From: Diploptera punctata
Taxonomy: Eukaryota > Arthropoda > Insecta > Blattodea > Blaberidae
Assembly (NCBI GenBank): GCA_030220185.1
Contig: JASPKZ010007287.1
Location: forward strand, 690,501 to 754,500
Direction: 5' to 3'
DNA length: 64,000 nucleotides
Shown here: positions 25,701-37,700 of the stretch, in pieces
Layout of the letters: every line of letters begins with the position of its first letter
How positions within the stretch are numbered: position 1 is the stretch's first letter
The notes under the pieces: model-generated
Told to the model about the DNA's origin: nothing
The model's input: the letters and a program-made list of their open reading frames with translations, nothing else
The model's database searches: none
Program-made: the position numbers and the translations under genes

Positions 25701-28700
25701 TTTTTTGGATCTTAAATTGGTCAGAAACGAAGAAAAAAGAAAAATTGAATTCAGGATTCATAGAAAAGAAACTCATACGGAAAATTTTATAAAATCAACA
25801 GGGTTCAATCCAATTGGACATAAATTAGCAGCATTTAATAGTTTAACTCATAGATTGGTAAACTTACCCTTAAACGAAGAAGATTTCAAACATGAGAAAA
25901 ACACATAATCAAAGTAGCAAGAGAAAATGGGTTTGATGAAAAAATGGTACATAAAAGGATAGAAAAGTATAAAAAAAAAAAATGATAAACAGAAGTAATC
26001 TTGAAAAGAAGAACCACCTATGAAAAAATATAGGAAATTCACATATCACCCCTGGGTACATAATAAATTTCAAAATATATTTGAGAAGTTTAATATTAAA
26101 TTAGCACCAAAAAATAACTACAGTTTAAATAAACTAATAAAAACCAACAAAAATGAAAAAACTGATAAAAATAAAAGTCAGGAATATATCAAATTGAATG
26201 CAATGGGTTGTGAAAAGATATATATAGGGAAAACAAAAAGAAACCTAAAAATTAGAACCAAAGAACACATAAGAAATATTAAAAATGGAGAAATTGAAAA
26301 ATCTGCAGTTGCTGCTCATGTTTGGTCTGAAAAACATAATATTAATTCAGACACTAAATTATTAAAACAGTTAGAAAATACAAACGAGCTGACTATTTGG
26401 GAAAAAATTTATATTCAGAAGAACAGAAAACAGAGTTATGAATTTTGATATTCCGATGGAGGGTGACCTTGTTTGGAGGTTCTTTGGCCAACCACAGGAT
26501 GGAGCTGACATCGACATCCAGGTGGTGCAACATAATGCAACATAAATAAAACCAGTCTGGGAAAGCTGAAGATAAAACAGAGAATTGTTTTGAAACATGT
26601 CCAAGAACAAATCAACATTAATATTGAGGTAAGATGTCCAGACCAAAAATAATATAATTAAAATAACCTCAAAATATAACTTCCTAAAATTAAATATTAA
26701 TTACAACTTGAAACACATGTTCAACAAAACAACCATAAGAGGTAAGAATGTACAGACAAAATGTCTTAATCCCATTGTTTTGTTTGTGTTGTGAGGCTGG
26801 TAATAGAGAAATGACAAACACTGTGAATTTAAATGAACCAAACTTCAGAAGTCGTCGATTAATTGAATAAATTGACAACCTTGTAATGATATTTTACATG
26901 TATATAGGGATTCTCTCTTCCATAGAGTAATAGTTTGGCGACACTAGTGCTAACACACTTCCCATCTAACCATACAGACTTAACTTAGGCAAATAATATT
27001 TTCACTTATATTGAACTTTTATAGGAAAAAAATCACTGTGAGATTTCATTTAAGATTAAATTAAAATGTTTTATACATCACCTCTTATTCAGTTTTCTAA
27101 CTAGACCGTTTCGAAGCCTGGGCAGTTTCATCTTCAGTAATTTCTCGTCGACTGATGTTATGTCGATCAGAAGAATCTTCTGCTAGATATCGGTGAAATT
27201 GGAATGACAATATTGAAAAATTTATGTTAAATGGATGTTCACTTACTTCATATTGCCAGGTTTTGATATGACAAGTTAGGATACATCAGATTAGAACACA
27301 TTTCATTAAATAAGATACATGTAATTTAATATATGAGGTATCTTTTAATTATTATGAGTTAGGGATTTAGACACACCTCATATTGATGTTTCTATTATTA
27401 ATTTAACACATCTCATTGAATGATAAATTTAATTTGAACAGAAAAATTTTCACCCAGACCGGGACCTTTGGTTTACTGTACCAATGCTCTTCCAACTGAC
27501 CTACTGGAGTGAATTCCAATCTTGACGCAAATTTTTCTCTTATATACGTTGTAATTCCCTCACACCAAATGGTCCTGGTCTGGGTGAAAATTTTTCTCTT
27601 CAAATTAAATTTATCATTCAATGAGATGTGTTAAACTAATAATAAAAAGCATCAATAGAAGCCTACTGGCTTTTAAAAGTAATGTTTAAATTCCCAATAA
27701 AGTCTTAATTGAGAAGCCGCCATTTGCAAAGATGAAGCCACAGCTTCAAGCATTTGGTGCGCAGGAATTACAACATATATAAGAGAAAAATTTGCGTCTA
27801 GTTTGGAACTTGCCCTGGTAGCTCAGTTGGAAGAGCATTGGTATGGTAAACCAAAGGTCCTGGGTTTGGGTCCCAGTCTGGGTGAAAATTTTTTCTCTTC
27901 ATATTAAACACCTCATATTTTTTAATTTTCCTGCAGACCATGGTTTCTTCACATATGTGACTTAGGAAGCATTGACAATATCACACACATGTGAAGAAAC
28001 CATGGGCTGCAAGAAAATTAAAATATATGAGGCGAGTCTAAATCCCTAACTCATAAAAGTCATAAAAATTAATACATGTAATTTATTTTGTTACATTAGG
28101 AAGGGGAAGTTGGTGTACATCCATTTCTTTCTAATAAATGTTCAGGAATTTATTGTAAAGTTTGGTCATACCGATTTTACATCTACATCGTTCCATCTAG
28201 TGGCGAGTCTATAAAAATTTTGTAGGACTTCACATATATGTGGGCGACAACTCTATAAACTTTGTGCATGCATACTGTTATTCTGTAGGACTTAGAAAAT
28301 TTATTAGGGAAGGTAAACTAAAGTTTTTCCAAACTTTTTTTTGTACAATATGTATTTGACTTGTCTGCTCCTGAGCCCAGATATTGAGATTTTGTCTGTG
28401 GCTAGTTAAATTTAGTTGCATAGCATACAAGTAGACCCAGCTTGGCAGAGTGCTTTGCTTGGGGGGAACACGTATGCAAAATTAAAAGAATTGCTTAACA
28501 ATGCTCAGAGACAAACATTCTTATGTAGCAGTACAAAGTGATTCTGATAATATTTATATACAGTAAAAGCTCCGTATTCACGGGTTAAATAATTGTATTT
28601 GTGGCTAAAAATTTATTTGCGGACCCAGTCGTTATGTTAGAAGGATTAGTATCCTTTATTAACCATTAGCAACTTTTTTTTACTGCAGGCACGTGCCAAT

Positions 28701-31700
28701 GCGGCTTTTACATGTAGGGATTCAAACCAAATGGACAAATTAATAACAAAGTAAAACAATTGAATTATTTGGAGTCTATTTATCTTACCTCAATATTAAT
28801 GTTGATTTGTTCTTGAACATGTTTCTATTATATCATATAATAGATGATTATGATATAATTGAAACATGTTCAAGAACAAATCAACATTTGTATTGAGGTA
28901 AGATTAACAAACTCAAAATAATTCAATTAAAAGAACCTCAAAATATGTTGTTGTTGTTGTTTTCAAATGCTGGGCCTTGGCACCGAAGCCATTAGCGTTC
29001 TTGCTCTCCAATATTTCTCTATTGTGGATCCAACAGGTAATACTTCACAGGTTTGTAGGTGTTCTTCATTCATTTCTTCGTCTTTGTTGCATAGAGGACA
29101 ATTTGGATTCGTGTAGATTCCTATTTTATATAAATGTTTGGCCAAATAGTCATGTTCTGTAAGCAGTCTAAATGTTGCTATTGTAGTTTTACGTGGAAAT
29201 TCTGGAATAATATCTGGCTTCTTTACTAAAATATTCCATTTTTTGTCTTTGGCTTTATTACATAGGTCTTGGTTTTGTTTGATTTTATATTTGTTTTTAA
29301 CTATTCTTTTTATGGGTGTGAAAGGTAAGCTTTTAGTAGTATTCTGAATTAAATTGGAGCCTTTTTTGGCAAGAAAATCAGCAGTGTCATTTCCAGCAAT
29401 TCCACAATGTGCAGGTATCCATTGCAATTGAATTCTTTTCTGTAGTCTTTGGACCTCAAAATATTACTTCCTAAAATAAAACATTAAAGTAAAACAAACC
29501 ACCGTAAATCATGGTACTGCTATGTCCATTGATAAATGCCGCCCTCACCTCAATCGGTGTTACATTGTTTCAATTTGTCATTCGTTGCATTAATTTTTAT
29601 TGGATAACACATGTCTCTTCTGTTTTGTTGTCAATTTATAATGTTAAGTAAGAGGAAAGAAAATAAATTTCGAAGCAGAAAAAAGTAGTGTTGCCACTTA
29701 AAGTAAAAATAGAAATGTTTGATCAATTATATTATTTTTGGTCTGGACATCTTACCTCAATATTAATGTTGATTTGTTTTTGGACATGTTTCAAAACAAT
29801 TCTCTGTTTTATCTTCAGCTTTCCCAGACTGTTTGATCGTTTACGTCTTGGCGAGTCATTTGCATCTATATCATACTGTTTCAATGTTGATGAATCAACT
29901 GTATGATACATTAAGTAACCCGAAGACAAAGGAATGATATCGCTGAATTCACAGCTAAATATCAATCAGAATTGAAAGACATTATAAAAGTGGCAAAACA
30001 GGAAAATATTACTAAGTTCTTTAAGTCCTTGCCTAAGCCTGACAGTAATAATTAATAGAAATTGTTCAGAATCTCTGATTAATTGATTTTATTTTGATAA
30101 TTTTTATTTTGGAACCTTGGAATGTACCATTCCATATTTGCGGAATATATCCCCTGAAAATAAGGAGCTTCTACTTTATTAAAATTTAAAATAAATTCTT
30201 CTCATCCCGTCTTCCTAAAATTCACTACCTTTTTAATTTTTTTTTACAGTGTTCTGCCCTAGGGCAGATCCTTCACTGCAATCATAGCATTTTCATGCTA
30301 CGCTTTGCAGCTTTACTAGGGGATTGTAGGTATGGTAGCTTTCAGTTGCTTTCCACACCAGGAATGATAATGATTTTGTTTATTTTTTATTATTTCACTC
30401 ACATCATACTTCATATTCATAGCAGACCCAGGGTTTCTTCACATCATTTGTGACATTCTCAATGCTGTGTCACAAATGATGTGAAGAAACCCTGGGTCTG
30501 CTATGAATATGAAGTATGAGGTGAGTGAAATAATAAAAAATAAACAATATTAAAAAACCTCATAGTGTTATTTCCTATCTACATAACTTAATAATGATAA
30601 TGATTGTTGCTAGATGATGATTCAATATCTATATGTTTATTAAGTTATGTAGATAGGAAATAACACTATGAGGTTCTTTAATATTGTTTATTTTTTATCA
30701 TTTCACTCACCTCATACTTCATAATTTATAGCAGACCCAGGGTTTCTTCACGTAATTCGTGACATTGTCAATGCTGCGTCATGTTCACAACTGACGTCCA
30801 ACGGCCTTCTATCCTGCAGACTGACCTCCGCGCCATCTGGTGGCCGACCGAAGAATTTCCAAATCAGGCCTCTTTCTTTATAACCGGGTATTTCAAAATT
30901 CATAGTTGTATTTTCATTCTTGCATATGTAAATTTTTTCCCAAATTGTGAGTTCCTTCGGTTTTTCCAATTGTTTAAGTAATTTTGTTTTGGTTTCTATT
31001 CTATAGAAATTACTTAAACAATTGGAAAAACCGAAGGAACTCACAATTTGGGAAAAAATTTACATATGCAAGAATGAAAATACAACTATGAATTTTGAAA
31101 TACCCGGTTATAAAGAAAGAGGCCTGATTTGGAAATTCTTCGGTCGGCCACCAGATGGCGCGGAGGTCAGTCTGCAGGATAGAAGGCCGTTGGACGTCAG
31201 TTGTGAACATGACGCAGCATTGACAATGTCACGAATTACGTGAAGAAACCCTGGGTCTGCTATAAATTATGAAGTATGAGGTGAGTGAAATGATAAAAAA
31301 TAAACAATATCTATATTATATTTGAAGAGAAAAATTTTCGCCTAGACCGGGACTCGAACCCGGGACCCTTGGCTTTCCGGGCCAAGTGCTCTACCAACTG
31401 AGCTACCGAGGCGAGTTACGATCTAGACGCAAATTTTTCTCTTATGTACGTTGATAATTCCCTCGCGCCAAATGCTTGAAACCGTAGCTTCTATCTTTGC
31501 AAATGGCGAGGGTCCCGGGTTCGAGTCCCGGTCTAGGCGAAAATTTTTCTCTTCAAATATAATTTATCCTTCTATGAGAAGTGTTAAATTAATAATAAAA
31601 TCGTCAATAGAAGCCCTACTGGCTATAAAGTAGTGTTAAATTCCCAATAAATGTCTTCTTAACTAAGAAGCCGCCATTTGCAAAGATAGAAGCTACGGTT

Positions 31701-34700
31701 TCAAGCATTTGGCGCGAGGGAATTATCAACGTACATAAGAGAAAAATTTGCGTCTAGATCGTAACTCGCCTCGGTAGCTCAGTTGGTAGAGCACTTGGCC
31801 CGGAAAGCCAAGGGTCCCGGGTTCGAGTCCCGGTCTAGGCGAAAATTTTTCTCTTCAAATATAATTTATCCTTCTATGAGAAGTGTTAAATTAATAATAA
31901 AATCGTCAATATCTATATGTTTATTTTTAACTGAATAAGAAGTCAACAGTCATGGCTAATTTTAAATACCTGGAGGCTGCATTTTGTAATGAACTTCTAT
32001 GATTAAAGAAATAAATTATACAATAAAATGTTGACCTTTTAGGAATTAACACTTTGAGGTACATTTATTTAAGTAGGCTAAACTTCCCAACTTTGAGTAT
32101 CCAAATCCTGATGTTTTTATTATTAATTTAACACTTCTTACTGAAGGATAAATTGTATTTGAAGAGAAAAATTTTCATCTAGACCGAGACTCTAACCCGG
32201 GACCTTTGGCTTTTCGGGCCAAATGCTCTACTGACTGAGCTACCGAGGCAAGTTGCGATCTAGATGCAAATTTTTCTCTTATATACATTGTAATTAGAGC
32301 ATGGAAGTCTATATGCTGCGAGTATATCCATGTTCGTGTGGAAAATCATACATAGGAACCACAAAAAAAGAAGTATAGCTGCCCGTTTATCAGAATACAA
32401 AAGAAACTGCAGACAAGGACAAATGACAATCAGCTTGGCAGAACATGCTATTATAAACAGACATCAGATTCTTTATGAGGATACACAAGTTTTAGCCAGA
32501 ACACCCTATTATTTGATGTTTCACTGAAGGATAAATTATATTTGAAGAGAAAAATTTTCGCCTAGACCGAGACTCGAACCCGGGACCTTTGGCTTTCTGG
32601 GCCAAATGCTCTACCAACTGAGCTGTCGAGGTGAGTTGTGATCTAGATGCAAATTTTTCTCTTTATATGTTGTAATTCCCTCATGCCAAATGCTTTGAAA
32701 CCGTTGCTTCTATCTTTGCATATGGCAGCCTCTTAGTTAAGGAGACATTAATTGGGAATTTAACAGTACTTTATAAAGCCAGTAGTATGAAGTGAGTTAT
32801 TAAAAATATGTTCTCCACTCACTATTAAAAATTTTAATTTGAAACTGTTGTGATGCTTGTGCATTGTTAGACTGACAAAATTTTAAAAACCAAACTGATT
32901 TAAATTGGGTACGGCACAAAAAGTGACATCCAAATTTCAATGCAATTTTGGTTTTAAATTAAGCTTAGGGGCACCAATGATGAAAATGCAAAAAAAAAAA
33001 AAAATTGCAGATCATCCAGAAACAAACCAGTAAAATAACATTATTTAAGCACTACAGAATCTTGTAATCAAATGGTAAAGAGAAAAATTTATGCCTGAAC
33101 CGGGAATCGAACCCCAAACCCAGCTTTCCGTGCTGATGCTCTAACCATTGAGCTAATCCAGGCTTCCTTCCCATCCAAGCATAAATCCTTCCTTTACCTT
33201 ACTGTCTTGGTCCCACATTCAAATGCTATGAATCATCATTCACAAATACACAATGAATGGCTTCTACCTGAAGATGACATGAAGGGACTCCACAGCTATA
33301 GCATTATTTATTAAATTAATATTAAGAAGCTAAAGCTGTTACTATGATTGAAATAAGTATATTAAAGTACACTACTAAATTATTGTAATCAAATGGTAAA
33401 GAGAAAAATGGGAAGGAAGCCTGGATTAGCTCAATGGTTAGAGCATCAGCACGGAAAGCTGAAGGTTCGGGGTTCGATTCCCGGTTCAGGCATAAATTTT
33501 TCTCTTTACCATTTGATTACAATAATTTGGTAGTGTACTTTAATATACTTATTTCAATCATAGTAACAGCTTTAGCTTCTTAATATTAATTTAATACTAC
33601 AGAATCTCATTAGTTTACTGTATGGGACATCCCAATTTGATATAATTTTGGTTTTAAAATGAAGTTTAGGATCACCAAAGATGAAACACGAAACAATTTG
33701 CAGACCATCAATAAACAAACCAGTAAAATAACATTTTTTGAAGCACTATACAATCCATATCCTAATAGTTTAACATACATCACATCGAATTCCTGGTAAC
33801 AATATAATGCTGAGAGATGTTTTCTTTTCTTTGCGGATTAATACATAAGCCCAGTACAAGCGATGCGGTGAATTTAGAGAGATACAGGAAATTTAGTTTT
33901 ATTAATTACAGCGACGCGACGAGATTTTGTCAGGTTAGATGAGGAAAATAGTGTACACCAGATTAATTATATTATTTTTGGTCTGGACATCTTACCTCAA
34001 TATATTGAGGTAAGATGTCCAGACCAAAAATAATATAATTAAAATAACCTCAAAATATAACTTCCTAAAATTAAATATTAATTACACCAGATTAGTTTAT
34101 TGGTTTTGTTAGGTTAGATGACATATTAGTATACACCAGATTAGATTCATTTCCCATTTAATATTTATAGGAAGTAACACTATGAGGTTCTTTTAATTAT
34201 TATGAGTTAGGATGTATCGACAATGTCACATAAATGTGACAAAACTATAGTCTGTAAGAAAATATAAAATAAGAGGTGAGTGAAAATCCTTAACTCGTAA
34301 TAATTAAGATTTTTTCTGAGACTGGGAATATCCTACCTCAATTTAATGTTGATTTGTTCTCAAACATGTTTCAATATAATCTTCTATATCATCTTCAGCT
34401 TGCCCAGACTTGATGAGTTTTATGTTGTGAACCCTGGATGTCGATAGACTCTCATCAATCTGGGCAAGCTGAAGATGATAAAGAAGATTACATCGAAACA
34501 TGTTCAAGAACAAATCAACATTAAATTGAGGTAAGATGTTTCCAGTCTCAAAAAAAACTTGATAAAAGAACCACAAAAATATTACTTTCTAAAATAAACC
34601 ATTAGATCATAATAATTAATTTCCCTTGTTCATTTTCGAGAAGTCCACCGCTGTGGTCTCGAGGTAGCATGCTGCCTTGTCACGCAGCGGGCCCGGGTTC

Positions 34701-37700
34701 GATCCCCAGTCGGGGCAGTTTTTCTGAGTGAGGTTTTCATCGGGGTTTTACCTCACCTGTAAGTCAAATGTCAGGGGAAACTTTAAAGCCCAAACAGTCC
34801 CCGAAATCATATGGCCATCATCATCCTTCACCAGTGTGGAAAGCAACGGGAAGCTACCACACCTACAATTCCCTAGTAAAACTGCAAGCATAGCATTAAA
34901 ATGCTATGATTGCAGTGAAAGACCTGCCTTCGGACAGAATTACTATGGATGGATTTTTGAGAAATAGGTACAATTACATATCAATTATTGTTGAAAGTCT
35001 AGAATCAATTCAGTTACACAATTTTAAGATTTTTCAGTGTGTAGAATGTGAATTTTCTTAAATTTCAATATCTTTGCTATGCAATTTAATTACGATAAAA
35101 TATTTATTCTGATTTGCCTCTTTATTGGGGGGGGGGAGCATCTAAACATGTTTCCATCCTGGACTAACATCTGAATATCGAAACTGACGTCATGACCACA
35201 ATGACTGCCACATTCTTCAGGTAACATAGGTGTTTATTTGAATATAGTGCTTTATAAAATTATTTTCCTGCTTTGTTTCTGGATGGTCCACAAATTATTT
35301 TTGTGATTTCATCTTTGATGTTCCTAAGCTTAATTTTAAAACCAAAATTGTCTTGAAATTTGGATCTCTGCTTTTTGCACCGCACCCAAAAATTACTTGA
35401 TTTGAATAATCCTTGGTATGCATACAAATATTTTCTTGATTTGAAAAAGAAAATCAAATTTCTTTGGGAAATGCTAAAACCGGAAAATTAATAAATGAGC
35501 AAGTGGGATTTATAGTTGTTTATATATTATATATTTATTTAAAGGCACATGTTTCTTTTTTTTTTTTTTAACAGGCATTAGGTCTGGCAGGACAAAAGTT
35601 GCTAGGTATCCCAATCATTGTACAACATACACAAGCAGAGAAAAATCGTGCTGGAAATTCAATGCCCAATATGGTGATACCAAAAGGCAATAGTGGACCA
35701 ATGAGGCTTTATGTTGGATCTTTGCATTTCAACATCACAGAAGACATGCTTAGAGGAATTTTTGAACCATTTGGAAAAATTGACAACATTCAACTTATCA
35801 TGGATCCAGAAACTGGGCGATCAAAAGGCTATGGTTTTCTAACAGTAAGTGCATGAACATATTACAGATGCTTAAGAATTTTCTGTTCCATCCATACAAG
35901 TAAGCAATTTACTCTGAGTAATTATATTATTTTCAGTCTGTTTATCTTACCTCAATATTAATAATAATAATAATAATAGCTTTATTTTACCTGGCAGAGT
36001 TAAGTCCTTAAGGCCCTGTCTACCACTCAACCAATATTAAGGTAAGATAAACATACTCAAAATAATATAATTAAAAGAACCTCAAAATATTACTTCCTAA
36101 AATAAAACATTAATTAATTAAATAAAAATAAAACTTAGTTTTATTTGATTTTCATATTTATTAAGATATAATTCAGTGACACCTGTTTCAGTACATTGTA
36201 CCTTCTTCAGACATGTTAAATTATAAATTGTTATTAATAAAACATTAATTACTCGTGAGTATTTTGGTCATATAGAAAAAGATATTTTTTTTACGATTCT
36301 AAATTAAAGTAATCTCTTATCTGTATTTATTAAAGTAATCTCTATATGTATTTAAACATTCCTGATGACTTCAATAATATTTAACTTACACTGTTTATAC
36401 TTGTGTTAAATATTCTAAATTGAGATGAATTTTTTTTAGATATGTAATTCATGAGAATGGCTTCCTTTGTAAGGGAATTAAAGCTTTGAATCTTAGTTGG
36501 TAGATATACATCACATAAAATAATCTTAAGCTTTAAGAGTCTTGTAAACAAAACTTGTCTACACTTTCAATAACTTTACCTATTAAAGAGTGTAATTAAA
36601 TTAGGAACTTTGGTATAAATGGTGAAATTAAATGTTTCTTACCTCTCCTCATATATATTTTCTAAGTTGATCGCGATTTCGAGACTATAACTGTCTCATC
36701 ATCAGAACTTTGTTGGCGACTGGTGTTATGTCGATCCGAAGAAACTCTTCTTCTTCCCTCTGTTGGTGGACCGATGAACCTCTGGATCAGGTCAAAATTT
36801 GCAGGAATTTCGAAGTTCATAAGTTTTCTTTTGTTTTTCTGAATGTGGATCTTTTCCCAAACCATGAGTTCCTTTTGTTTGTCTATTTGTTTAATTAGAC
36901 TGGCTTTTGATTCAATTAAATGTTTTTCGGACCAAGCATGAGCAGCTACTGCTGATTTTTCCACTTCTCCATTTTTGATGTTTCTAAGATGTTCTTTCAC
37001 CCTTGTTTTCAAATTTCTTTTCGTTTTTCAATATAAATTTTGTCACAATCACTGCATTTGATCTTAAAAATTCCTGATTTGTTTTCGTTTTCAATTTTTA
37101 ATTTTTATTGGTTTTAATTATCCTATTAAGGCTGTATTCATTCTTTGGTGCTAATCTTATATTAAACATTTTGAAATTTTTTTGAAATTTATAGTGTTTC
37201 AATGGATGATAAGTGAATTTCTTGAATTTTATTTTTTCTGTTTCTTTTATAAGTGTGCCTTCATTTATTAATTTTTGTCTTTTGAATTTATTTATTTTCT
37301 TGTGTACCATATTTTCTTCATAACTGTTATCTATTGCAACATTAATTGTGTTCTTTTTCTTTTTCATAGTTTTCTTTGCTCATAGGTGTATTTACCAATC
37401 TATGTGTCAAACTATTGAAGACTGCCTCTTTGTGAGCAAAATGGTTGAATCCTGAAGCTTTAATATAGTTGTCAATATGTGTGTTCTTTCTATGTATTCC
37501 AAATTCTATCTTGTTTTCTTCATTTCTTCTTAAAGTGAGATCTAAAAATGGGATTTGTCTTTCATTTTCAGTTTCCATGGTAAATTTTATAGTTCTACTC
37601 TGAATGTTCAACAGCTTTAAAGCATCCTCGGATCAGGATTCAAACCCTTGATCTCTAACTCTGCACTTTAGTATGATACCGATTACACCATCCGAACTAC

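Larger units (their letters stand above)
23672..26706 (+). mobile_element. family A PLE, 3 kb perfect-centre palindrome
   Basis: TSD CTTGAAACACAT at 23660-23671 and 26707-26718. Each arm is about 1.5 kb and carries the same truncated reverse transcriptase, GIY-YIG endonuclease, hammerhead and outer arm. The centre is TTGATTAATCAA at 25171-25182 with no spacer. A single tail with ACCTCAAAATATAACTTCCT follows only the right arm. Arms differ at several indels, so the two halves have drifted since insertion. This is the longest and most coding-competent PLE in the window. Confidence 0.95.
22145..26770 (-). mobile_element. family C PLE dimer interrupted by a family A PLE
   Basis: Outer TSD CCCATTGTTTT at 22134-22144 and 26771-26781. 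The tail at the left is GGAAGTAACATTAAGAGG. The left arm (about 22145-22860) and right arm (about 22880-23671, then 26719-26770) encode the same broken GIY-YIG protein in opposite directions. The right arm carries a SINE fragment (23035-23180) and is split near its hammerhead by the complete family A element 23672-26706. Confidence 0.92.
28760..29485 (+). mobile_element. family D PLE hairpin carrying a LINE
   Basis: TSD AAAGTAAAACAA at 28748-28759 and 29486-29497. The arms meet near 28840 (ATATCATATAATAGATGATTA), with a hammerhead remnant GAAACATGTTC, followed by a tail that is split by the LINE at 28947-29452. Confidence 0.92.
28561..30176. mobile_element. Tigger-like DNA transposon with nested insertions
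   Basis: Ends CAGTAAAAGCTCCGTATTCA and (inverted) AAGTAGAAGCTCCTTATTTT, flanked by TA. The paralogous segment at 53280-53310 lacks it and reads straight through, which confirms the boundaries. It holds a transposase relic, a family D PLE hairpin containing a LINE, and a single family A PLE arm. Confidence 0.9.
31316..31906 (+). mobile_element. tRNA-like inverted and tandem composite
   Basis: TSD CAATATCTATA at 31305-31315 and 31907-31917. Order: inverted unit with tRNA-like (31340-31412), partial direct T-arm half (31508-31555), spacer, complete direct unit (31768-31840), tail CTTCTATGAGAAGTGTTAAA and TTAATAATAAAATCGT. The inverted-then-direct joint is at about 31506. Confidence 0.92.
33063..33595 (+). 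mobile_element. second tRNA-like composite, nested inverted repeats
   Basis: TSD ACTACAGAATCT at 33051-33062 and 33596-33607. It carries an inverted tRNA-like copy (33093-33163), a spacer, then a reversed tail (TTAATATTAAGAAGCTAAAGC), a direct tRNA-like copy (33419-33491) and the direct tail. The tRNA flanks TAATCAAATGGTAAAGAGAAA and complement form an inverted repeat around each copy. Confidence 0.9.
35921..36249 (+). mobile_element. family D PLE hairpin with a nested short element
   Basis: TSD approximately TACTCTGAGTA (35910-35920, with one extra G at 36250-36261). Arms CTGTTTATCTTACCTCAATATT and complement flank an AAT repeat and unrelated loop sequence. The tail is interrupted by the 119 bp element at 36117. 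Confidence 0.8.
36600..37621 (-). mobile_element. 5'-truncated PLE monomer
   Basis: A single-orientation copy from the outer end (TTCTTACCTCTCCTCATATA) through hammerhead, GIY-YIG and the C-terminal part of RT. It ends abruptly at 37621 beside a tRNA-like sequence. No inverted partner is present, unlike most copies. Confidence 0.85.

Noticed and set aside
23672..26706. Assembly artefact as the sole explanation for the palindrome
   Set aside because: The arms differ by several indels and a clean 12 bp TSD brackets it, as with other dimers. Long reads are still the proper test.
30730..31260. Intact hammerhead in family E
   Set aside because: The stem II and GAAAC...GGGTC parts exist but the core reads TTGACAA, so two essential bases are lost.
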